Assembly: GCA_032209605.1 (NCBI GenBank)
Contig: JASFXZ010000014.1
Location: 7,088,912 to 7,152,911 of the forward strand
DNA from: Mactromeris polynyma
Taxonomy: Eukaryota; Mollusca; Bivalvia; Venerida; Mactridae
Direction of reading: 5' to 3'
Length of the DNA: 64,000 bases
The notes under the pieces are model-generated. The model was given only the letters and a program-made list of their open reading frames with translations. It searched no databases and was not told where the DNA came from. Made by a program: the position numbers and the translations under genes. Shown one piece after another: positions 25,601 through 36,275 of the stretch. Numbering within the stretch: position 1 is the first letter of the stretch; every line of letters starts with the position of its first letter.

Positions 25601-28600
25601 GAGAATGGCAGTGTTAAAGGACAAGAAATTCCTCTCAGTTTAAGAAGTCTTTTAGAAAGCCCAGAACCTGGATGCAGAGAAAATTCCAGTGCAGATGAAG
25701 TGACAAATGAAGTACCTGCAGTTAATAGTGAAGTTGACAAATTATTATGTGAAAATTCAGATGATAGTGACAATGATAAAATTCCATGTTCTCATACTTT
25801 TAGTAAACCAAAGATCCAACTCAGAGTGGAAAAGAAATACAAGTCAAGTGGTGTCAAAAATTATTGTCGGAACATGAAAGAAGTGAATGCATTATTTGAA
25901 ACCCCTCTATCTAAAAATTCAAAAAAAAGATGTACTGGGGAATTAAAAGAAAACTCAGTAGAGGGTAAATCAGACAAAAACTTGGCAACCTCTAAACTAG
26001 AACGTCAAAAGCAGATTCATCTCAGTGAACAGGCAGAAGCCATTCTTAGGAGATCACCACGGAAACATAAGAATTCAATGTTAAGCAGTCCTGCCAAATC
26101 GGACAGAAAATGCCGCTCAAAACTAAGCCCAGAAAAGTCAGGAAAACATGTCTCTCAAAATGATACAGAATGTAAAAGAAATATCAGGGAAAGTTTCTCA
26201 AGGGGAAAGGACGAAATGGAAGAAGCATTAGCTGAAGATGGTGATGAAACAATAGCACCAGAATCATATAACAATGATTCTACAATGAAGGATAATCAGT
26301 CAATGGATTGTTACACAGTAATGCCCCTTAAAGATGGACTTGTCGATGCTAGCAATCAGTTTCAGGTGAAGGTTGCGAAAGATAAACTTAGTAAGAGAAA
26401 AGCTCTTGATTTCAAAAATAAAATGTCCAAAGCTTCTAAATCACCGAATAGCCTTGATGAAACAATGAAGTCACCTTCTATTCTTAATGATAAAGGAAAG
26501 CTACGTTCTCAAAATTGCTTAAAGGTTAAAGAACAAAGATACTCTAATGATAGGAACTCTACCGTTGACAGCTCTGATAGTTCTGTGGATTCCAAGTCAC
26601 CTTCTGTTGTTTCCAAGAAGAAGAGCAAGCATAGAGAATTCATCGATAACGACGCAGAAATAATGGATTGGATGTCGAAAAAAGTAGGAAAATCTTCATC
26701 ATGTTCTCAAGATTCTGGTTCAAGGTCACAGCTGAGATCTAGTTCAAGGTCGTCTCAAAAGAAAGGAAAAATAAGAAAATCCGGAAATTTGTATTCTTTT
26801 AATTTTGACCCAACAGATTCTGCAATGAAGGTCAATTTACAAAATATGCATCAGACCACTCTTACTCAGGGATTCTTTAGCCCAAAGCAGAAAAATGTGG
26901 AGAAAAATTCAATGGAAAGTGGAAAAAGTGCAAGTCCAGATGGTTCTTTTAAAAAACCTATATTTAAACCAGGAAAGCACTTAAAGACCAAAAGAAAAAC
27001 CAGTGATAGTTTTGTTTCTGATGATCAGGCTGACTTGACTGCTCCAGAACATCGTGTTGTAATGAATGATGTTACCGAAGACACAAATAACGGTGTTGAT
27101 GTTGATGTTGATCTAAATGGAAGTCAGGATCCTGGTGCTGAACTGTCAGAATGGTGTGACAATCCTGAATCACTACCATCTCTTGATGCAGGTATTCAAC
27201 TTCTTAGATATTAAACAATGATACATGTCTGTTTCCTGTAAACCAATCTACCCGGATATTTTTCCCTGGACCCAATTTTTATGGCTAAAATCCTGAAAGT
27301 CAGACATATAGTGATAGAATTCCGTCTTTATAAATGTATAGAAGAAAATTCAATAGAAAAAATAAATCCCTACCTACAAGGCTTTCACCTATTGTTCCCA
27401 CAGGTCAGACTATCTGACCCATTCCCAAAGCCAAATTATGTTTTTTTCCCAATCCGAAAAAATCCAAATCAGAAGCACCTATGAAAAATCATCTACTGGA
27501 GCGACCTGGTATATCTTGAAGCTTTTGATTATTGTCTGGCCATTATTGTCCCTTGTGTCATAAATGTTTGTGGACATTTTGCGTGTCTATTTGACAGAAC
27601 TTTGATATAAGAAATGTAGATTAGAATGCTCGTTTATATTAGATTTAGATATGGAAAGTCTGTTATTTTAACTATGAAATTTCCCAAAATTAGACCTGAA
27701 GTAATTAAAGAGTTCCCTAATTGAGAATTAGGGTCTTTTCCCCAAAATGGAAAGAAAAAGGCCTGCCTACTGACCCTACCAGTTTTCAGCATGTTTCTGG
27801 AAACTGACATATGGTTTGTTGGCATTAAATAAAATATGCCAATAGACTCCAATTTTACCAATTTCAAACCTACTTTCCCAAATGAAATGTTATTGATTTT
27901 TAGTGGAAGAAATGTAACAGTTAATACCCTAATAGCCTCCTCACACATAGGCGAATCCATTAAACGCAGCCTGGCGAATTGGGTAATTTGTCAATTCTGG
28001 CGAATTTTGACCGAAACTGTTTGAAAATTTGTTACATAATTTGAAATATAACGAAAGGTAAACGTAGGGGAACTATTAGTTGCGAATGATTTACGAAGTG
28101 TGACGAACGGTTACTGTTATTCGCTAAAATGCGTTGGGTCGCGCAAACAATCTTTGTTCTTTCTGTTAGCGATTAGGAACGCAAACATGCGAACCGAAGC
28201 GCAACTTTGCGCATGCTTCCGAAGCCGTCCGAAGCTTTCCGAAAGGGTATTTCCGCATCCGGCCGTTACCGGACGCTATACAAGACTTGCGAAAACCAGG
28301 TGGGGGCAATTTGCCTTCTAACTTTCTCCGACTCCGACACCACGTCGTATTGCTGAAGACCCAGTACCTCCGTCCCAGGCCTATGCGATATCCTCCGATT
28401 CACAGTATTATTATCCACTTCATGAGGAAACCATCAGCCAGTTGTTTCCATTCTTCAGGTGTGGAGGGGGCTGTCATAACCTCATCAACATATTCCTCAC
28501 ATATAGCATGACCGACTTCTCTGACCACTACAGAGAGGGTATTCTCAGCGACCCGCTATGAGTACTGCATGTCTGAGTACTTGGCACCAGAAACCAGGTG

Positions 28601-31600
28601 GCGTAGAGTGGCAGCTAACTTGAGGCCTGGATCCAAGGGCTCCCTGTACCAGGTGTGTTGTTTCCAGAGGCGATGACGGACCCTCTCGAATATTTCATCA
28701 TACATTTCAGTTGGCATGCAGAGGAATTTCTTGAAGGTTTTAGGATCTTCTCTTCTGAGCTCAACCATGAGCTGATCATAGATGCCAAATTGGCGCCGTC
28801 TCTCGGGATGCAGCCATGGTCTTCTCCAGATGCGACGTGCTCTGGCTTCTCGTCTCCACCTAAATCGGCCTCTGATGAACTGTTGGATGTTAAGTTGTTG
28901 CTGGAAGACTTCTTGGTGGGCCATAGCAGCCACATACTGCAGCCTCAGGCGTTGTATATCTTCCATTTTGACGAAGGAATAACTAATAATCTTGATATTT
29001 AGCCTCCTGCTTTTATATATGATATTCAAGAACTACTAAAAACGGTTGAGATACTCATAACTAAATTTAGATGCGTTATGATTCGCGTGGATTCGTATGT
29101 CGTAGTTACCCTTTGTAATGATTCGTATGCAAGCGTATGCCGTTCGTTTTCTGAACGTCAACCAATCGTTACAATTCGCTTTCATTCGTCATGAAATTTC
29201 GGATTCAGTTAGCTACAATACGTAATTATTCGCTACATTTCGTACAAGTTCGCAAACTATCGCAAAGATTCGTCATGGGATCGTCCTCGATCGCTTGATA
29301 TGCAAATTAGCTGATCACGACCTGATAACTTTCGACCTCTAACGCCAGTTGACGAACGCTATGCGAAGACTTTCCGATTGGTTAACGTATTGAAACGAAT
29401 TTTAACGAATGATAGACGAAACTTTTATTCGCCACAAATTTTTCAACATGCTCAAAATGTTCCGACGAACAAGACTAATCGCATTGGACGCAAAAGCTCA
29501 CACACGCATCCATACGAACACCACCAACGATGTACAACGTACATATACTAATGGAAACGAATTTTTCTCAAGTCCAATTCGCCAGTACACGCAAGTTGAC
29601 GTCGGGGGGTTTTCGCCTATGTGTGAGGAGGCCTTAAAGAGTGAACCAGGGATCAAATTTTGCACTTGCTAAGTACACAAAAATGCTAACATATGTTACA
29701 TAATCTGCAGTAGAAAAAAAATCACTTTAAATTTAATGTCTGGATTTGGAAAAGAAACAAAACTTTTCCATTGGTAAAACCCTTTTTTCAGAGGTAAATT
29801 TAAAGGGAAAAAGCTTGTGTGTATACATGATGTGTTTGTTAGACTTAATGCAATCAAGTCGTTTTAGAAACCTTGAATTTGTAATTTATATGTACTTGTA
29901 TAAGATTACAGATACAGATATTATACTTGTTGAATATTTCAGACCTTGAGAACATGGACCCAGAACCGAATGATTTGACAATGGAGAACAGTTTCGACTG
30001 GTAATATCTTTGAATCATTGAGCTAGAATTTCATTATTTTGTTATATAGTTATACATGTAATAATATTTAAGACTTTATGTCAAGAGGCTGCACAATTGG
30101 TACAGCCCAATCTTGCTTATGTCTTTAATGACATCATATTATGAATTTCCTATTTCTCAAACCCCAAGAGTTAAAATGTTGAGAAACATATTTTTAATTT
30201 TCTTTTTTATGTTCTTGTATTTTAATGGGAAAATAATTATTTTTTTGTCTTCGGCGTCTGTCTGCAGGTCCGTCCACTTTTAGCTTGTCCGTGCTTCATC
30301 TCCAAAATGACTGGTTGGATTTCAACCAAACTTCACAGGGTTGATAAAAATTAAGTGCAGTTGTGCATCCTTGTCGTTCTGTTCCGCTCAGACAATTTTT
30401 CATTGAATTATGGCCCTTTGGTGTTTTTATACATGTACAGTTGCATGATGAACTGATCAAAGAAAGGTCATATGACCATATTTCTTGTTTGCTCAATATT
30501 TTATTCTAACATCCTGTATCAGTATTACAATTACTGACAAACTGCTGTCTGGGAGACCTACGATTTTGCTTAAAAAGCATCCATCTAATTTATATATATT
30601 TCAATTTTTCGTGTCATCATTAATATGGTGTTGCATACATACCAGAGTGGCACATTGGTGTGATGATAATTATAGTAATAAATTGATGATCTGATATTAA
30701 ATGATTATTTTTTAAAAATATTCCAGTCGCCCAAAAAAGCAAGAAAAAAATATCGCCCATGTTGCCGTGGTGAGGAAACGAGATGAAAGACAGAAATTGC
30801 AGGGTCATGGTTGTAAGCAGTGTGTCGAGGTAACTACCTAACTCTATTGACATTCTAACTATTTTTAGCTTACCTGAGCAAGAAGTGAGCTATTAGCTGG
30901 CCGTCATCTGTCCTTGGTCCACAATTTGAATATTTATTCACATTTTTTTAGCAATCCTAACCAAACTTGGTATACAATATATATGGTTGTATGATAATAG
31001 GTCAAATCGGTATATTAGATGAAGAGTTATGGCCCTTGATGTATCCAAAAAAATGTATCAACTATGTTTACACTCTTGCTCCTTCATTTTTCTGCCAATC
31101 CTAATGATATTTATACAGCATGTGTGTACCTGTATGATCTTGGCCATGTTGGATTTTGGACCAGATTAGACAAGCATGTGAAGAGTTATGTGCCCTTGAG
31201 TGTCCTAAAAAAGCTGTATTTCACTATATTTACACCATCTTGTTTATGCATCAGGTCACTCAGATGAGAGATATAGGGCCATCATGGTCCTCAAATTTCA
31301 TTTTGTCTTTAAATGAAATGGAGTTCATTATCATGAATAGTGTTTGAGTTTAAGCCGTTTTTGAGAGTATTTCAGTTATGTACGGTGGTCAAAGGATCTC
31401 ACCAGTGTTTTTGGTACCCAACCAATTTTAACCTGCTTTTCTGCAAGTGCATGACAACTTTCCACATGGAACAGAGTGGAAAACAATAACATTGGATGTA
31501 ATATCCTCTGGCTATTTGTCACATAGAACAGATGTCTACAGGGGTTCTGAACGTGTGACCTCTATATTTGCATTTAAGCCCTTTACCTACTGAGCTTTGT

Positions 31601-34600
31601 TGCCATTACTAATTACTTTGTGGTCTTCAATGTCTCATTTTGAAAATTCTTGTAAAAGAATTGGTTCTCTTGAAAATTTCATTATTTGTCCAATATGAAT
31701 TTTACTACATATTGCTGTTTTGTTGATGTGAATATTGAACTGCATCTATATGACCAAAGTACTGCAACCATATCTAGTCTAATTGATCAAGGTTTGACAA
31801 TTCCTGACTATGCTTATTGTTGTCAGTTGCTTTTAGAGGAAACATTATTATATTGACTAGTTGAAAACCTTAAGTACTGGTTTGGCTAATTGAATGCTGG
31901 ACTTCACTATTAAATCAGCCGGTGACTTTCAATGACTTGTTAGAATTGTCGATTCTAGCCGATCAGATTGGTATGGATAATTTCACAAATATTAAGAATA
32001 CAATTAGAGGAGAGAAGGGGGGACTGGGCCATGACTGCTGAGCAAATCTTGCAGCTTCCAATACTTTCGTCTCCTGTGGCCGAGTGGTTAAGGCATCCTG
32101 TGAGCCTACCTGCCTGGTGCCTGGCATTTAAGGATAGGAATCGGGAATTAAATGTGCTCAGAAAGTAGGTGTCTCATAAGTCAGAAATGGCTGGACCTTT
32201 AAATAGGGGTGACACTATAAAAAATAAACACTTTCATTTTACTTTTTATCTCTGGCAAAAGGTTGGTGGTGTTGTTATGTGAAAAAAAAACCTATTTTTA
32301 TTATCAGTCATTAGTTCACTTATATTTCAAGTTGTGTTGATTGTTTCAGTACTACAAATCAGCAGGTAGATCTGATGAGGAAATAAAACAACACATGTGT
32401 CAGTGTTCCAGACATCGAGCTCAGTATGTACCTCCAGATACCCCACCACATTTCTGGTCCATAGGATTTATTGACACACAGGAATGTCATAATGAATCAG
32501 GTAGTTCATTATTATGTTAAAATAGGGACAATATGATCAAATGCATACAGTGGCATAGAGGTGTAATGTGTGAAATTATTTTTATATCAACTTACTTACT
32601 CCACTCAGTATGTTGTGGGGCGACTTGCTGACTCGTTCCCGCGACTTGCTGACTCGTTCCCGCGACTTGCTGACTCATTCCCGCGACTTGCTGACTCGTT
32701 CCCGCGACTTCCTGTCTCGTTCCCACGACTTACTGTCTTGTTCCCACTACCGAGTATCTTGTGGCCAAGACTTGACTATCACATTCCCACAAGATGGTTA
32801 TCTCAGGGCAACGACTTGCGGTAGATGACATAGGGATCTAGAGGTAGAGGACATAGGGATCTAGAGGTAGAGGACATAGGGATCTAGAGGTAGAGGACAT
32901 AGGGATCTAGAGGTAGAGGACATAGGGATCTAGAGGTAGAGGACATAGGGATCTAGAGGTAGAGGACATAGGGATCTAGAGGTAGAGGACATAGTGTTCT
33001 AGTGATAGAGGATATATGGATCTAGTGGTATAAGACATAGTGATCTAGTGGTATAAGACATAGTGATCTAGTGATAGAGGACATAGTGATCTGGTGGTAG
33101 AAGACATAGTGATCTAGTGGTAGAGGACATAGTGATCTAGTGGTAGAGGATATAGTGATCTAGTGGTAGAGGACATAGTGATCTGGTGGTAGAGGACATA
33201 GTGATCTGGTGGTAGAGGACATAGTGATCTGGTGGTAGAAGACATAGTGATCTAGTGGTAGAGGACATAGTGATATAGTGGTAGAGGACATAGTGATCTT
33301 GTGGTAGAGGACATAGTGATTTAGTGGTAGAGGTCATAGTGATCTAGTGGTAGAGAACATAGTGATCTAGTGGTAGAGAACATAGTGATCTAGTGGTAGA
33401 GGACATAGTGATCTGGTGGTAGAGGACATAGTGATCTGGTGGTAGAAGACATAGTGATCTAGTGGTAGAGGACATATTGATATAGTGGTAGAGGACATAG
33501 TGATCTAGTGGTAGAGAACATAGTGATTTAGTGGTAGAGGTCATAGTGATCTAGTGGTAGAGAACATAGTGATCTAGTGGTATAAGACATAGTGATCTAG
33601 TGATAGAGGACATAGTGATCTGGTGGTAGAAGACATAGTGATCTAGTGGTAGAGGACATAGTGATATAGTGGTAGAGGACATAGTGATCTAGTGGTAGAG
33701 AACATAGTGATTTAGTGGTAGAGGTCATAGTGATCTAGTGGTAGAGAACATAGTGATCTAGTGGTAGAGAACATAGTGATCTAGTGGTAGAGGACATAGT
33801 GATCTGGTGGTAGAGGACATAGTGATCTGGTGGTAGAAGACATAGTGATCTAGTGGTAGAGGACATATTGATATAGTCGTAGAGGACATAGTGATCTAGT
33901 GGTAGAGAACATAGTGATTTAGTGGTAGAGGTCATAGTGATCTAGTGGTAGAGAACATAGTGATCTAGTGGTAGAGGACAAAGTGATCTAGTGGTAGAGG
34001 ACATAGTGATCTTGTGGTAGAGGACATAGTGATCTAGTGGTAGAGGACATAGTGATCTTGTGGTAGAGGACATAGTGATCTGGTAGAGGACATAGTGATC
34101 TACTGGTCGAGGTCATAGTGATCTAGTGGTAGAGGACATAGTGATCTTGTGGTAGAGGACATAGTGATCTAGTGGTCGAGGTCATAGTGATCTAGTGGTA
34201 GAGGACATAGTGATCTTGTGGTAGAGGACATAGTGATCTAGTGGTCGAGGTCATAGTGATCTAGTGGTAGAGGACATAGTGATCTTGTGGTAGAGGACAT
34301 AGTGATCTTGTGGTAGAGGACATAGTGATCTACTGGTCGAGGTCATAGTGATCTTGTGGTCGAGGTCATAGTGATCTAGTGGTAGAGGACATAGTGATCT
34401 TGTGGTAGAGGACATAGTGATCTAGTGGTCGAGGTCATAGTGATCTAGTGGTAGAGGACATAGTGATCTTGTGGTAGAGGACATAGTGATCTTGTGGTAG
34501 AGGACATAGTGATCTACTGGTCGAGGTCATAGTGATCTAGTGGTAGAGGACATAGTTATCTTGTGGTAGAGGACATAGTGATCTAGTGGTCGAGGTCATA

Positions 34601-35092
34601 GTGATCTAGTGGTAGAGGACATAGTGATCTACTGGTAGAGAACATAGGGATCTAGTGGTAAAGGACATAATGATCTAGTTGTAGAGGACATACTGAACTA
34701 GTGGTAGAGGACCAGACTTCTGATCTTGAGGTCATTTGTTCAAATTCTACCATTGACAAAATATGCATCTGCATAAATCTCAATTCCCTGACAATAGACA
34801 TTAGTACTGTTTAGTAACCTAGGAAGCAGTCGCATCAAGTCAGAATGATGAATATAATGAGATGCAATAACTTGTTTCACTCACAGTAGAAATAAAAAAA
34901 ATTTTATCTTGTGCAACCTACACATTTTGTCACTGGCCATCATGCTGATTAATTTATTTTGCAGCGATAAAGAAGGAAGAGGAAGATGGAGCTGTTGATT
35001 TACCAAGCTATCGACGACGCAGAAAACTGAACAAATACTTCAAAGCTAAAGATGAAATGTCGTATCTGGAAGACTCACAAGAAATTATATAG
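19607..35092 (+). CDS. RBBP8: CtIP/RBBP8 DNA-end-resection factor, complete coding sequence
   Basis: Nuclear cofactor of MRE11-RAD50-NBS1 that starts resection of double-strand breaks. Nine coding exons: 19607-19691, 20360-20402, 21296-21391, 21520-21787, 25061-27191, 29943-30000, 30727-30829, 32350-32500, 34965-35092. All are GT-AG with matching phases, giving 1020 residues (human about 897). The N-terminal coiled coil (residues about 40-75) ends in CxxC (C76, C79), like the human tetramerisation-domain zinc cysteines. Exon 5 encodes a long acidic/Ser-Lys-rich disordered region with a PIP-box-like QTTLTQGFF (about 762). The SAE2/CtIP C-terminal domain has VVRKRDERQKLQGHGCKQC (CxxC C923/C926), CSRHR (947-951), TP at T959 and TQ at T971, matching the human CDK (T847) and ATM/ATR (T859) sites. 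Exon 4 has a 12-residue internal duplication (GHNTSKSTDQSQ). The ATG follows an acceptor at 19,567, so a 5' non-coding exon is expected. The last four exons are duplicated at 50.9-56.3 kb. Confidence 0.94.
20009..20215. mobile_element. hAT-like MITE (CAGGG...CC-TG termini), CtIP intron 1
   Basis: A unit of about 200 bp starting CAGGGTTTCCATAGAATTTT and ending GGGGAAATCCATG. It contains GGGTCCTTTGACCCTC, 'ATACTCGACA', 'GATGCACAGTAAG' and 'AAAGGGAGTC'. The same unit occurs at 39,137-39,332 and 62,326-62,500, where the ends read CAGGG...CCCTG. Such termini are typical of non-autonomous hAT elements. Non-coding. Confidence 0.55.
21990..24945. repeat. 31-bp G-rich minisatellite filling CtIP intron 4
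   Basis: About 95 tandem units of 31 bp, core GAGGTAGAGGGTAGGGAGG then TATTGTGGTGGA. The plus strand (the CtIP transcript strand) is almost pure purine plus T, with several GGG/GG runs per unit. The period is not a multiple of 3, and the minus strand has no stop in the consensus. It therefore shows a 686-codon frame of P/S/L/Y/T repeats over most of the array, which I regard as a non-gene. The last third has shorter, more diverged units (GAGGGAGAGGTAGGGGG). Confidence 0.95.
27934..29633. mobile_element. non-autonomous PIF/Harbinger element in CtIP intron 5
   Basis: Bounded by terminal inverted repeats: left GCCTCCTCACACATAGGCGA (27,935-), right the complement TCGCCTATGTGTGAGGAGGC (to 29,632). 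It is flanked by TAA on the left and TTA on the right, which fits the 3-bp TWA target preference of PIF/Harbinger although the two are not identical. Length about 1.7 kb. It contains a broken transposase on the minus strand. The corresponding stretch of the duplicated segment (about 50,700) has no such element. Confidence 0.82.
28400..28966 (-). pseudogene. PIF/Harbinger transposase, N-terminal remnant
   Basis: The frame starts MEDIQRLRLQYVAAMA at 28,966. It contains FKKFLCMPTEMYDEIFERV and LAATLRHLVSGAKYSDMQYS, the conserved pre-catalytic block of Harbinger nucleases (LALTLRxLATGxSYxSLQYxF). An in-frame TAG follows QYS. The same frame then resumes as RVAENTLSVVVREVG ... STPEEWKQLADGF, clearly homologous, and ends at a TGA. 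The DDE catalytic core is missing, so the element is internally deleted and cannot make an active nuclease. Confidence 0.82.
30868..31290. repeat. dispersed repeat (TAGCTTACCTGAG family), CtIP intron 7
   Basis: Starts TAGCTTACCTGAGCAAGAAG and ends TCACTCAGATGAGAGATATAGG followed by GCCATCATGG. This is the same end structure as the 35.4-kb repeat. A shortened counterpart is at about 51,527-51,720 in copy B. Non-coding. Confidence 0.55.
32070..32225 (+). mobile_element. tRNA-derived SINE remnant (copy A)
   Basis: The A-box-like TGGCCGAGTGGTTAAGGC (tRNA-Ser/Leu type) is intact, but the B-box part has been replaced or deleted. The body 'AGGTGTCTCATAAGTCAGAA' matches the fuller copy at 52,446-52,690. 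It sits in CtIP intron 7. Confidence 0.6.
32611..32760. repeat. 21-bp tandem repeat (GACTTGCTGACTCGTTCCCGC)
   Basis: About seven units, the first five nearly identical and the last ones grading into TTCCCACGACTTACTGTC. The homologous position in copy B (53,028-53,199) carries a different consensus, CGACTGAGTATCTCGTTCCC. Located in CtIP intron 8. Confidence 0.85.
32826..34712. repeat. 23-bp minisatellite (GACATAGTGATCTAGTGGTA)
   Basis: About 80 units of 23 bp in CtIP intron 8. The first eight units are a homogeneous GGGATCTAGAGGTAGAGGAC variant. The middle shows a repeated higher-order block of about 390 bp (compare 33,340-33,540 with 33,730-33,935). The last part alternates GTGGTAGAGG with GTGGTCGAGGTC. 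The counterpart in copy B lies at 54,848-55,935. Confidence 0.94.
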
Positions 35093-35155
35093 TTGTCTTG
35101 AAATTCTACAAGAAGTCTACGCAGCCTTATACACTGCTTCTGTAGTTTTGTTAGC

Positions 35156-35161
35156 ATTAAA
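35156..35161 (+). promoter_or_regulatory. candidate CtIP polyadenylation signal ATTAAA
   Basis: ATTAAA lies 64 nt after the CtIP stop codon. A second ATTAAA is at 35,401-35,406. Neither survives in copy B: the first is inside a deletion of about 58 bp and the second reads ATTCAA. Confidence 0.4.
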
Positions 35162-35420
35162 AAATTGGCAATGTTATTTTTGACATCTGTCATTGCTCAA
35201 CTGAAAGTTGAAATGGCTTATGTTCATCTCTTTTGAGCTTTGTATGTCACAAAGCATATTTTAGACGATTTCTGGTTCCTGGAGAACATATAGGGCAGCA
35301 TGGTAGGGATGTTTGTGATGAGCAAGACATTCATTTAGACCTTTTCTACCTCCTCCTTTGTTGAATATCTTGCTTATTTTCAGGTCTTATATTTGTAGCA
35401 ATTAAAACATTCCTTACACC

Positions 35421-36275
35421 ATGTTTATTAGCTCACCTGAGAACAAAGTGCTCAAGGTAAGCTTTTGTGATCGGTCTTTGTCTGTTTGTCCATCCATACG
35501 TACGTAAGTCCGTCTGTCAACAAGCGTTTAAAAAGAGTCTCTGAAGCCACTAGGCAGAATTTCTCGAAACTTTGCTGGAAGCTTCATGTGGCAACACAAA
35601 AATACAACAAGATTGAACAACAACAACAAAATGGCTGACTTCCTGTTTTTCTTCTAAAAACATCTCTTCTGAAAAGTTTTTGTGGAATTTCACAAAATTT
35701 AAGCAAAAGGCTGCTAGGGTGACACTCTACAAAAATACAACGAGGGGTTGGTTTCTTAAAAAAATGCCTGCCAGGGGCAGAGCCCCTTTTCCTATATGTA
35801 TATAGTGGAAACTTCAAAAATCTTCTTTTCTAAAACTCTTGGCCCATTTTTGTTATAACTTCAGACAGATGGTCCTTGGGTGACCCTCTATCAAGATCAA
35901 ATTATTTGGATTTGTCAAAAAACCTGGCTGCCAGGGGGCGAAGCCACTTTTCCTTTATGTATCTAGTGGAAACTACAAAAATCTTCTTGTCAAAAACCAA
36001 TGGCCCACTTGAAATGATATCACCTAAATGTTCCTTAGGTAACCCTCTACCAAGATTGTTCAATCGTGTGGTTCACTAAAACATGGCTGCCCGGGGGCGG
36101 ATCACTTTCCTGATATGTATACATTATCATTATAGTGATATTCTTAACATGCCAAAATTTTGGTATCTTTGTGAGAATCTTTACTTCGACAAAATTTGGC
36201 ACCCTGTGACACAGGACCATAGCACCAAACATTTCAGGTGAGCGATTCAATGCCATCATGGCCCTCTTGTTAACA
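35421..36275. repeat. dispersed repeat, full-length (copy A)
   Basis: Left end TTAGCTCACCTGAGAACAAAG, right end TTTCAGGTGAGCGATTCAAT followed by GCCATCATGGCCCTCTTG. The ends form a short inverted repeat (AGCTCACCTGA / TCAGGTGAGCG). The interior has repeated 'AAAAACATGGCTGCC ... GGGGCG' modules like those at 5 kb. The counterpart in copy B is 56,588-57,612. Confidence 0.7.

Noticed and set aside
28100..28511. Small plus-strand frames in CtIP intron 5
   Set aside because: Antisense or interior of the PIF/Harbinger element; no homology or splice context.
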